Origin: Mesostigma viride
Taxonomy: Eukaryota > Streptophyta > Mesostigmatophyceae > Mesostigmatales > Mesostigmataceae
Reading direction: 5' to 3'
Length of the DNA stretch: 64,000 bases
NCBI GenBank assembly: GCA_009746045.1
Contig: RPFO01000644.1
Coordinates: 67,501 to 131,500 of the forward strand
Under the pieces are notes generated by a model. It did no database searches. It saw only the letters and a program-made list of their open reading frames with translations, and was not told where the DNA came from. The position numbers and the translations under genes were made by a program. Positions 28,450 to 40,500 of this stretch are shown piece by piece. How positions within the stretch are numbered: the stretch's first letter is position 1; the number at the start of each line of letters is the position of its first letter.

Positions 28450-29955
28450 ATTAATAATATTAATACTCACATGACTACGTCACATGGGTGCCAATACAGA
28501 GTAAAGGAACCTCCAACCCTATATACACAACGAGAGGGAGGGGCCGCGGGGGCGCTCGGCCCTAGCTTCTCTCACTGCCGCAAGTGGGCAGGCCACAGAG
28601 TGCTCTCTCCACAGCATGGTGCCGGGCCGGGCGCAACACTGTGGGTGCAATACAACCACGCAATACCATATAGGTAGGCTGACGAACAGCTTATGCTACG
28701 GAAACCAAGGTCGCATGCACACAAGCTACAACCTCAGCTCACTGGCGCTGCAGACCACGGCGAAGGCATCTGAGGCGCATGCTGCACTCCTCTCCCGCCT
28801 CAACCAGGTGGAGGGGAAGTGAGGCGTGCTCATGAAGAAGCTTGAAGCCATCACCGCCCACACCGAGGCCCTGGCCACACAGGTCCCAAAGATAGCGGAG
28901 CAGACGGCCACCATCGCATCCCAGCCACCCCAGCAGGATGCTGGCGACTGTCCTCCCGCCGCTCTCCTATGCGGACCTGCTGCGGTCAGCGACCGCCTCA
29001 ACCACCGACGCCATCGCCACGAAGCTCCAGGAGCTGGAGGACCACCGCCAGGCCAACCAACGGGAGGCCACGTACCGACTGCGCTCGCTGCGAGTGCCGA
29101 GTGGTGCTGCGTCGTTTCCCCCAGAAGCCAGGTGAGGCGTCAACCAGGCTCCCTTGCCGACGAGCTCAAGGAGTCACCAGCTCCTTACCCTCATGGGCCT
29201 GGTAGGTGAGGTAGAACTGCGTGCATGGGTACCACCGCCTTCCCCACTCACGGGACAAGGCGGCTCCCCCACCAGTCCTGCTCACCTTCCCCTCCCGTGC
29301 ATGAGGACAAGCAGTGGTTCCTCTCTCGTCGCAAGAGGTTGCACGACCTCACCTGGACGCTGGACGACAACCTGACCCCCGCTCAGCAGCAGCAGCGACG
29401 CGACCTGTGGCCGGAATACCTCCGCCACAAGCAGGCCCAGAAGCCCAAGGACCCCCAGAAGCCCAAGGTGTACTGTATAGGGGCGGGGACCTGATCAATG
29501 ATCAACCACAAGATGTGGACGCCCACTGCGGTCTAGAATAGCTTGCATAATAGCCCAGCTTGTATCCATAGGTAGTCACTGCCGCTATGGCAGCCATGCT
29601 TAGAATGTTTGCCTAGCTGTGCCAACATACCTAGTCACGTGCACCGCTAATGCACGGTACACCACCAGCCATAGCCTTAGCCTAGTCCTTGGACAGCCAT
29701 GCTACGTCCTGGCTAATAATGCCCAGATCAGTACTTGCCCACGCTCCTTGTTATGACATGCTCACTGTGGGTCTTATTGCACCCACAGACCCTGCCGGAT
29801 TGTTTAGCGTGTCCGATTGCAGCTGTGGCATGCCTTTGGCATGAAGGAGAAAGGGGGTCTCTGCCCTTCCTCCTGTTGTGCAAACACAGCAGGGGTTAAA
29901 AGCACTTCGATCGGTGCTCCGTGACTCCCCAACGGGAGCACGAGTTTAATTAATT
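28450..29955 (+). mobile_element. ORF1-only LINE relative with (TTAA)n tail
   Basis: Plus-strand fragments with frameshifts read in order: a coiled-coil-prone region (ALQTTAKASEAHAALLSRLN, then LEAITAHTEALATQVPKIAE), an RRM-like stretch (HRLPHSRDKAAPPPVLLTFP), and the ORF1 terminal domain (EDKQWFLSRRKRLHDLTWTL, LTPAQQQQRRDLWPEYLRHK). A roughly 400-bp 3' UTR follows, shared with the minus-strand copy at 8733-9806. It ends in the hairpin GTGCTCCGTGACTCCCCAAC / GGGAGCAC and (TTAA)n at 29944-29959. No RT lies between ORF1 and the tail, the layout of a half-LINE (HAL1-like) element. It is frameshifted and inactive. Confidence 0.65.
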
Positions 29956-30049
29956 AATTATGCTACAAAGGTGAGGTGGGCTCAAGACGTCGGCTAAGGC
30001 GCAAGCTGATGGCCACAAGGTGCCAGAGCTAATGGAAGGTACTATAACG

Positions 30050-30330
30050 CTGTGCCGCTGCTATGCAGAACAAGAAGAGGTGGCAGAAGATTGTCCACTG
30101 AGGCTCACACGCCAGCCCCTGTGGGCAAGCCACCGGCTCCCCCCAAGAGGAAGGGGCGTTTTGCTGAGTACCAGTGTAGTTAGGATTTTCTAGACTTGAA
30201 AGCTTAGAGTTAGGGTAGTTCGATTACGTGGCTTCGTCCACCTCCACCCATCCAGCTAGCAAGGAATATGTGCTACATGATCTCCCAACGGAGGCATGTT
30301 ATAGTTTAATTTAATTTTATTTAATAACAC
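30050..30330 (+). mobile_element. LINE ORF2 3' end with 3' UTR (second copy)
   Basis: Homologous to 25930-26200: it shares atgcagaacaagaagaggtgg-like start, ccaagaggaaggggcgttttg, and the terminus aaggaatatgtgctacatga followed by tctcccaacggaggcatg. The tail here is a degraded TTTAATTTAATTT. Confidence 0.6.
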
Positions 30331-30399
30331 TGTGCGCTAATATCATTTCAAGTTCTGTAACGCCTAAGCTATCCCACAATCGATTGCCCCCATCCATCT

Positions 30400-31150
30400 A
30401 CTAGACAACTAGCTTGAGTGCCCTACTGGCTTGAGCGCCAGTGGGTTGCAATGGGACAAGGGGACCCTGCCATTGGAGGAGGTACTGTCTACCTGGTTGG
30501 CCAGTCCTATAATCCTGCCCGCAGGGCCCACATCGGTATTCACCTGGTCTGTGCGGACAAGATAGTGGCCGGCTTGCAAAGAGGAGGTGGCGGTGGCGGA
30601 TGGTGTGGGTGACAAGAGGGAGCTCGCAGTAGAGCTCAGCCCGGGTGCGGCGCTCTTGGTAGCGGACGCCGAGGATGTGACAGAGCATTAATTCAAGTGA
30701 CTGTGCCGTCAAGTTGCTTGCTCAGCGCCTGGTCCAGGGTTCACGCCTCGCAGCCGTAAACGGGAGGATGCTGAGGACAAGGGCAGTTGAACAGAATGCG
30801 CTTGCGCCGCTCACTCAGGTAGCGACATGTCCAGAACCTGTCGAGGCGGCGGAAGGCCGCCCAGGCCTACCTGGCCAATGCGGGTGTTGATGTCATCGGC
30901 CGCGGAGGGGAGCCAGCTGCCAAGGAGCTTGAAGCAAGTCGCCGGGGGGACAGGGCTGCCGTCCAGCAGGAGGAGGGTGGGTGGGGTGGTCCCAGCGGGA
31001 AGGCTGATGGACATGACCTCCATTTTCTTGCTGATCATAAGCCCCACCGCCCGCGCTTCCAGTGACAGGCTATCTTGCCAGAGTTGGGCGGACTCCGGGG
31101 ACTCGATCCACGAGCGTCGTGTCATCAGCGTAGATCAGCTGGCATGCATG
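30400..31150 (-). mobile_element. Degenerate LINE reverse transcriptase fragment
   Basis: Minus-strand reading begins at the catalytic box IYADDTTLVDRVPG (near 31128), shifts frame to LSLEARAVGLMISKKMEVMS and LLDGSPVPPATCFKLLGSWL, then YGCEAWTLDQALSKQLDGT (near 30750-30700), and ends in a C-terminal region (LCHILGVRYQERRTRAELYC). It belongs to the same RT lineage as 9904-12520 but is a different copy. It is a pseudogene. Confidence 0.75.
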
Positions 31151-31240
31151 CATGCAGCGACTGTAGATTGATACAAGGCAAGCTCGTGGGCGTGCTATCA
31201 TGTTCTGCTCTAATCGTCATGCATGCAATTTTGGACCGCC

Positions 31241-31372
31241 ATGCGTCCAGGACCCTGTAACTAGGACGTAGATAGCTTACACCATCCATTCCATCCCATG
31301 TTCCCCTCCCACTGAGGACTTATGCTCAGGTGACGCAGTCACGTGTCTATTAATTAATTAATGCGTCCAGGA
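31241..31372 (+). mobile_element. Short retroposed insert with 12-bp target duplication
   Basis: ATGCGTCCAGGA at 31241-31252 is repeated at 31361-31372. The 108-bp insert between them ends in TATTAATTAATTA, the tail type of the LINEs here. This is the mark of a severely 5'-truncated LINE or a SINE mobilised by that LINE machinery. Confidence 0.75.
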
Positions 31373-33668
31373 ATCGTTGTCTTACTTAATGTAGTCATGT
31401 GTGGCAAGCACATGCGAAAGTTGGACAAGTGCACCCGAACAGTTCTGGATTCTCACTCTCTCGAGGTCCTTTATTTCAAAACAATAAGAAGAACATTGCG
31501 TGCACATTGACTAGCTGCAGCGCTCCTACATTCAAGACAGACTTTTCCCCAAGTGAGCGATACACCTGCAATGGACGGTTTGGAAATATGTAGGTCACCA
31601 CTAAGATACATAGGACAATTCATTCCTTGGGTTGTGGATTAACCCTGGGTATGCCCCTTAAAACCTTCAGGCTCCGGGAGGGGTCTGTATATTCACCCAA
31701 ATTAGCGCCTCTGAACGAGTTCCAAGCCTATATGTGGCCACTGGACCATGGGGCAGCCTTTCCGCATTGGCTATGCTTTTGCTATGTCAAAGCTTTGTTG
31801 CACCCACAATAGTTGCTAGACGAGTTCTCCCAGTGATCAGTTAAACTGAACCTGCGGCCTGCCTTTCATGGCATCGAGAGAAGGGTGGGTGTGTGGGGGG
31901 TTCCCATGCCCCTTTCTTGCTGTGCATCAAACAGGGATGACAGGTACCTACTCAAAAGTTGGTACCCCATGACTCTCCCAACGGAGGCACGTGAATGAAT
32001 GAATGAACGAATTCTCGCAAAATGACCGTATCTCTGGAGGTCACCCACTACGCTCATGAACATTGAGAAAAACCTAGTTCTCAAACCAGGTGACATTCCC
32101 AGCAATGAGAAGCATGGACGGTGGGTTGCCTGGGCAGGGTGCCAGAACGGTCAGCTGTTGCCTGAATGAAAACAAACATCCAGGAGAGCATAACAGAACG
32201 CAAATCATGACATTCGACATGTCAGAAAAGGCAGTGAACCCATACTCATATGGGTATGCGCCACAAGACAGCGATGCCAAGGTACCGAATCACCCTGTCC
32301 TCAGCCAACTGTTTTTCGTTTAACATTCCCACACAATCCCGCCTTGCCTGTTTGCCATTTGGTCTCCAGCAAAACAGGCTAAGCTGGTTCGATTCGACAT
32401 GCTGACCATCATGAGCAAACATGGGAAAGAAGCCGTGCCATGGCTGCATATTTTAAAGGTATGTCACGACACACGGATATCAAAGACAATGATCAAGCCG
32501 CTTTGAAGCTTTTGTGGCAGCTACTGCTAGTTGCGATGTACTTCTGCGCACACAAAATGTAGGGCCATCAGGAGCTTTCAGGTTTCACTCAAGAAAATGC
32601 CATTCTTGGCGTACACACTGCCCAGCCCTCCAAGAGAATAGAGCACCCATGACTGACCATCATGCATGGGGCGCGCACATGGAGAGGAGAGACCGCTGCA
32701 TAATGTCAACACAGATGGTCATTATCCACAAAAATGCTCAAGAATGTTGGGAGCCTACGAGTGGCAACATAAGCCACCAAGTGGCCTACCTCTGGATGCT
32801 GACATCGGTCACGTACAAGAAGCCCGCGACACTCCTGCGATGACATCAGCCACACACGCCAGGGCACAAGGCAAGATGCACGCACACACACACGCATGCA
32901 CACACACATGCAGGCACACACACACGCAGGCCCACACAGCTGTAAATGGAATGGATGTTGGCTGGAGCATGCACACCGCGCAAAGCAACCGCACAGCAGC
33001 CAAGCTGACTTGCCTCCCCAAACATGGACACTTTCTCCCAGTTCCACCAGCGCGAGTAACCCACGTCAACCCACGCCCTTTCAACCTACTATGCACAGCA
33101 TTGGAAGACATGACCAACAGCATGGCACCCTGGCGGGCCCTGGCCACGTACCTTTAAAGGGATGGCATCCACATTAATGCACATTGTAAAAAGCACGCAA
33201 AAGGGCCCGCTCACGCAAATGCTTACGTCCAACACTATGACTCGCCATCTCAAGGATGTGCATGCACGAGCAAGTGCTTGGCCAATACCAATTACACAGG
33301 CATCAACATTTAAATGTGCTTGTGTGATTGGACTTTTGTAAATAACCACCGCCAACATCCTCCACATTGACAGCAAGGTAATACTAATAGCATGATGACA
33401 GAAGGTGAAACCACGATGACAGAAGCATGATGGTAAAACCATGATGACAAAAGCATGATGACAAAATCATTATGACAAAAGCGTGCTCGCTAAAGAACTG
33501 AGTCAAGGGCACCCGTTCGGTAAGGCCAATGGTGCACCAGCTGCCCGCCTGCATCCCACCCGACCGGCCGTCCACATCCCCATGCATGCGGGGAGTCACT
33601 GCTCGGGAAGTGATCCCAGCCATTTGTGGCTCAGGGTAGGCTAGTCCTGCTCATCGGGTGGGGCTGTG
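31373..33668. other. Intergenic, no gene recognised
   Basis: Downstream of CLP1. It contains a LINE-type terminus near 31967-32010 (actctcccaacggaggcacg followed by (GAAT)n), a (CA)n run at about 32880-32936, and imperfect ATGATGACA-type repeats at 33391-33478. No reading frame with family features was found. Confidence 0.45.
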
Positions 33669-34454
33669 TTAAGTGTCCAGTAGGGTAGTTCTGCTGGGGC
33701 GCACGCCTCCCAGAGCAGATACGATACTGGGCACCAGGCACCACCCTACGGCACTCCCAACACTACCAACCCTGCTGGTCAGGGACACGCATCGACTAAC
33801 AGGATGCCAGGCCCAGGGCTGAATGTCCCACCCACGACGATGCGTTACCCATGACACTATCCCACCACCCCATGCCTGCTCGGGTGCCGTGAAAAGCATA
33901 CGTCAAATGATGTCGAATCGGCATGTGTATGCTTGCAGGGGACAGCGCCAAGTGGCCCCCGTGTGCGCCGTTACCCCCTTTGGCCCCCCTCCTTCCGCGG
34001 GACCCCCCCATCCCATTTGCCTCCCCAACCCCCGTTGACTGTGCCTCCCCCCCCCCTGTTGCCTGTGCCCCACACCCAACGTACGCCGTGGTAAGGTCTT
34101 TGGGATCCTTTGCGTGCGACACCGCCAGCACAGTGTGCTCCAAGTCCTTGGACACCGCTTGCTTGACCGCGCGAAGGGGGTCTGTGCTTGGGGCGACGCC
34201 GATGGGAAGCGCGGAGGAGGGCGCCTTGGGGCCTGGAAGCGCCACAGGTAGGCCAGCAGTGAGTGCCAACAGCAGGGGCCACCAGTAGGGGCCACCAGTA
34301 GCGGCCATCAGTAGGGGCCCCCATCAGGATCAGTAGGAGCCACTATGATGATAGGACTCATAGGTATAGGAGCCAGCAGTAGTAGCCAGCAGTAGAAGCC
34401 ACAACCGGGGAACAAAATAAAGGCTAAAAATATCTATTGGCTTTCAGGTGGTTC

Positions 34455-34510
<56 letters not shown>

Positions 34511-37500
34511 GAAAAAGAAGAAGAAGAACAGTGGGCGCTACTACCAGGAAGAGGAATGTGCACAACCCAAAGCAAAACAATGGCCAGTAAACGTGTGCAT
34601 CAATGGCCAGTAAAAAGTTCGCTCCCGAGGCGCACCGCAACACAAGCGTAGGGAACTGTGGGACAGCATCTTGAAGTGTTTTGAAGGCCAAGGGGACTAG
34701 TTTTAAGGACAGGGAAAGCTGGAGTGTTTTTCCCAACATGCTCGCTGCTATGGTGAGCAGGAGCGGTGTTCGCACTTCGCAGCAAGCCCCAGGCTCGTTG
34801 TGATTGGCAGGTGGGGACGCAAGAAGCTCTGCAGTTAAGCATGTGCAGCCGGCAGCATTAAACTATCTCAGGCCCGGCATTACTGCGTGAAGGCAGCGCT
34901 GGCATAGAGGCACAGGATATTGGAACTCCTTCAGGCATAGAAGCCCGATGGGGAAACAAGGGCCCACGCCAGCCACCATGTGCAAACATAAACAATGCGG
35001 TACAACAGCGCCTCCCCCCCCACCACACAACTCACAAACGGCTGACACGGGAACATCAGGCAGGGACACTGTGTGGGAGAGGACACATGGGAGAGGACAC
35101 ATGCGGCCCAGGCAGGCAGGGAGGCAGGGGATGATTCGTCGGAGCGAACTTGTTGGTGGCAAGGGGAGCCCTAGCCAGCAAGGGTGAGGGAGTGTACACC
35201 GTGGACCCGGACCATGGTCGCCGTACGGATGCTTAGCTGAGCTCTGGCGTGGGACTACGCATGTTGAGCAAGGGTTGGGCTGCGCGTGCCAGTGAGCCAC
35301 CCCGGTTGGCTGGTACTACCCACCTCCACCAATGCGGTAGATAGAGACCGAGCTGAAGTTGAGAACGAGCGAATGGGGGCACAGGTCGCCCTTGGGGCCG
35401 TAGAAGTATTCCTGCGCGCGCCGCGGGGGTGAGCGAGGATCCAGGCGCCAGCAGAATAAGACGCGGAATGCCACAACGCGGGGAATGCGTGAGGGGAATA
35501 CGGGCCACGGCAGGGAGGGAAACACGGGAGGGATTGTGGTAACGGCATGGTACGACCGACGAGACGGCTGGATGGGTCTATAGGTGCATGCTGTGCATTC
35601 AGCATTGGTGAGCTCACTGCATTTTGGTCAGATCTATTCCAGCAGGCTTGGTGCGCAGGAGTCATCCATGCAATGCCCTCGCAGGTACCGTTCCTCACCA
35701 CCATATGCAAATGGCAAGTAACTGAGGGATTGTGCCGCAGGCCGAGGCTATGGCGTGCGCGCTGTGGTGCGAGAATGCGTGATGGGGATGGCCGCGACAC
35801 CAGCCATATCTGGTGAGGCAGCAGCGCCCAGCACGATGTGCTCGCTCCCCCCCGTGCATCAGCAAAAAATCCTTTACAGACAAACAACCTTGGAAACAAA
35901 AAACTTGGAGACAAACAACCCGTGAAAGACGATTCACAGACGCGTCATGCGTGGGGTGTTTGAGAGCTCACATGGTGGGTAACTTCCTGCCAACTCTTTG
36001 CATCCCGCATGCCACGCATTGAAAACATCGACACGGCCAACAGCTGACCCAACCATGCACAAGCGCATGCCGTAGCGGGCAGCCGCATACCCCCCACAGG
36101 GCAGCAAGTGGCCTCCTACCTTTTCCCCGCCGCCTACCTTGACCTGCTGCCTAGAAGAAATAAAAGATATGGCTTCATAAAAAGCCCATGATTTGTCTAT
36201 TTCTTTCGTTAAAATCCCCCCCCCCGCCCACACACCTTGACCCGCTGGTTGCGGGACAGAATCCTCCAGTTGCGTGCACGCTCCACCACGCCGCCAGACT
36301 TGTTGAGCTTCACGATCTGCACCGAGGGCGTCTTGGCGTACTCGTCGGCGAGGCGGCTCCAGAGGCGCTCCTGGGACCGAAGGGTTGCGATGCCACGGGG
36401 TGGGGGGAGCAGCGCGCGGGGGTGCCATGTGCTTAGGGGATGAGATGCGTCAGGGTGAGGGAGCCATGACATTCCACGCATCAGGGTAAGGGGGACGTGG
36501 AGGTAGATGCATCACGAAATCTGATGGCGGGGTCCGATTCCAAATCCTGGTTCAGATAACAAATCCTGGTTCAGATAAGAGCAGGGAATGATCACACGAT
36601 TCTTTTATACGACGTCATGTTGTAAATGTGGAAGTATTCCATGCTGGGGTCAAAAAGGCTACGATATCGGAACAGCACGACATGTGTGGTCTCAGACGCT
36701 ACTCGAAATGATCCAGAATCCCCCTTACTGTGCACACAACCCTCGACACAGCCTTAATTAATTCTGGGCTTTCTCCAAGATAAGATGGTTAGCTTGCTTA
36801 CGGCATAGGAAACATCATAGTGCGTAGTTACTCACTGGGCATGTCAGGAGGCTGGTGTTCTGCGGCAGGATGAGAATGGCGTGACTAGCAAAAAAATGGG
36901 TGTGCACGACGCGACACACAGATGGGCGATGTAGCAGCCAGGGGCATGAGATTGACAATAACACGCGAGTCCCTCGAATCAGCTAAACATACTGCCTGCG
37001 ACGTGGGTGACGCCTGTCGGAAATTACAGCTGCCACCTGCCACCATACCCGTCCACCGCCACTAGCCTTGTCCCTCGATACTGCAGGGTCGAATTCCATT
37101 CCATAGTTCTAGCACTGTACCTGTCCACCGACACAATACTTGGCTCCCTGTCACTATACCTGCCACCCGCCCCCTGACCTGTTCATTCCTACCCGCCCCC
37201 TCACCTGCCCGATGACGAGTACGACGTTGATGTTGAGCGCGGCGATGGCATCAAGGATTAGCTGGGGGGGGGGAATATGCACAGGAATAGATCCGAGGAT
37301 GGCGCAAAGGTAGCAGAGCACACATGCATTAGTAGGCAAGGGTAGCAGGGCGCTTAGGTGGGCAGGGTTGCGTTGTGGGACAGCAAACAGCAAAAAATAC
37401 AGGCTTGCGCACCTGCTGACCAATAGGCTAGCAGCTACTCGCAGGGCTGTATTTATAACCAAGTACGACACAACTCTACAACAGAGTAATGGCTGCATCA

Positions 37501-40500
37501 TCCCCCACTTCCCCGGACCCATCCATCCCCTTTATGCATAGCACGTGCCCTAGAGTAGATGCGGCATGCATACAATATCGCGCGCTCACACACACACACA
37601 CATGCACACGCATGCACACACATGCACACGCATGCACACACATGCACACGCATGCACACGCATGCACACGCATGCACACGCATGCACGCATCCACACACA
37701 CACACACAGGCACGCACGCACGCGCATGCACGCACACACAGGCACGCACACACACACACACACACCGCTGTCTGTGCCCTGATCTACGGACACCAACACT
37801 TTGCGAGTGATACGGCGGATGGGAAAACAGGGGCAGGCACACCAGGATCAGCGGAGGAGTGACTGCGCGGCCAAGCGGTAAATTGCAGGGCCAGTCCATG
37901 TTTTAAGCCAAGTGCATTGTTTTGTGGGGCAAGTGCGGGCTCTCTCGCGCCCCGTGCCATCGCCCTCTCCTGGGCAACATGCAGCACCCTGGTAAGCGCT
38001 GCCTGCGGAGCAGCCACTACAGCATGCCCTGATGAAAGAGTGGCAGCTTATTTGTTTGTAACAAGGGCCGCAATGAGCTCCTGTTTCTTGATCCCCGCCC
38101 CATGCCACCCCTACAAACGGTTTGATACAGGCTCTGTCTCTATCCGGTCCTGAGAAGATTTGCTGTAAGATTTGCTGTAAGATGTGCTGACCATGCATGC
38201 ACCAGCCATGGCGCACAGAATTGTGTGACAATCTTCGCAGGGCCATGCTTCACCCAACCAGGCGTCATTTGATTGGGTTAGCTCCCCAGAACTCGCGGCT
38301 TTAACTATGACACCATGTGTGGAGCTACAACCGCACCAGCTACGTGGGTTGGGCTCAGAGTGCACACCAGGCATGCAAGCTGCCAGCCATAAGCTCGCAC
38401 AGTCGAATCTGTTGCTGGTTACATGAAATGCTGTATTTGTCCATCTTTTGACTGTCCTCTTACTAATAAATTCACGGGCACCTATCGTCGGATGCCGCCC
38501 CCTTACATCATATCCGAGGCCATCCACCCATCCCATGGTGTTGCAGATGATGCCCGCGGCGTGCGCGCGCGGGTCGTTCTGTGCGCGCAGGTCCAGCAGC
38601 TGTGCCATGCGACCGATGAGCGCCTTGAGAAGCGGGGGGTTGGCGCTGGTGGCGCCAGCGGTTCACGCGGGTGCAAGCATACACCGACAGCGCAAGCATA
38701 CACCAACCCCACTCATGACCCATGAGCATGCGGTTGGCAGGTCATGGGTTTGTGTGCATGGAAGGGGACACGCAGGGAGAAGCAAAATCAACGGCGAGGC
38801 GGAAGCAGGGATGAAGGCACGAGTCAGGTGAGATACGTAAAAGAGAGGATGAACTGTAGGGGGGCCCATGTGGTTTGGCCAGGGGTTGCCACGACCATGT
38901 CCATGAGACCTACAGCCAGAGACGGAACTGAAAGCAATTCACTGCTAGACAGAGATGGTCAAGGATCGCTGCCCACAATGTGCCCATCCATGTTCCCCCC
39001 CAGTTTAAACATCCACCCGTACAGTGCCCCACTTCAATACCTGCCCCTACTTTCCTCCCTACCCAAAGACCTGCCCCTTCTTTGCTCCCTACCCAAAGAC
39101 CTGCCCCTTCTTTGCTCCATCTGCCCTCCTCGACACCTGCCCCTCCATCCCTCACGACCCCGAAACCTGCTCCTCCTGTCCTGCATATTCAAAGACCTGC
39201 CCCTCGGCCGCACCTTCCATCCACGTGCCCATAGAAGAACACCAGCGGCGCGTCGAGCACTTGGCCTGCCCCGAAATCCAACGGTCTCTCCACAGGAGAC
39301 GCACCGATGGTGCCAGGTATGCTCAGGGAGCCCTGGTGGATGGGACAAGGGGAGCGCCAGCGAACAATGCAGACAGGGAACCGTGAGGTGCAAGTTTTAG
39401 CGACGCAGGCAGCGAACCATGCGACGCAAGATGCAGCACGGCAGGGGCAAATAAGGTAGTGGGGCGGGCAGGCAGGGGGGTGGGGGCGCGCAGGCAGGGA
39501 TGGAGGAGAGCTCATACATCAGCATTTCATATTAGGCAATAATATGTGATAGGCTGAGAGGCGATAGCAGGCGAAAGATACATCCACATCTCCACCTACC
39601 CACCCCCATCAAACCAGGTGCTGTGCAAAGCAACGACCATAATCAGGACACCACCAGCCACCCGCATGTTACTGGTACTGGCCTTAGACCCGCACATCCC
39701 ACCAGCCACGCACCTGACCGATGCCCACCACCCCCCTGACCCATGGCCCCCCCCCACACCTGACCGATTCACCCACCTGACCAATGTCCAGGTCCACCAG
39801 CATGGGCTGCCACCCGTCCCGCACAGCGTAGTTGACCAGGATGTGCGCCAGCGTCGACTTGCCGGAGTCCGTGGGTCCCACCACCATCACGCGGGCGCCG
39901 CCGGCGTCGCGGTCCACCCCGTTGGACGCAGCGGCACCGTTGCTGCCGCCCGCACCCGCGTTGGCGGTGGCATACGCAAGCACGGCTTTCCTCCTCTCGG
40001 CAAGCAGCGCGTGCGTGTTCACGTACGAAATCATGGGCGTCTGGCCGTGGAGCGTCGCAGGCAAACAGGCGGCAGCGTTACAAAGCAGGGGCAGCATTTT
40101 AGACGCAGAGCACAGATGCACAACGCGGTGGGGTCAAGTGGCAGCAGCAGGAGCAGCATCGCAAAAGGGGTCCCAGATATGTCCTGACAGACGCATGACG
40201 CTGTCAGACCCTTGTCAAGCAAGAAAGGTGGCCTTGGCTCCCATAGAAGTGGTGGATATATGGGTGGTGGATGGGAGGCTGTTCTCAGCTACCCCCCCAT
40301 GTCCCCAAGGAGACACTCCACACGCCGCACCGCACCCTTGCATAAGAAAGCAAACCATGTCGTTATGCTATCACCCGCGTATTGCAATTCACCCGGCTCC
40401 AAGCCTAGGCAGGGCTGTGACCAACCGACCATCTGCGTTTGGCACGCTCGGGAGCTAGGAGGCAGACACCCACGTAGTGCATAGATGAGAGCTGGCACCT

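Noticed and set aside
37476-37899. His/Thr- and Cys/Val-rich ORFs near 37.6 kb
   Set aside because: They come from the CA-rich minisatellite in CLP1 intron 6.
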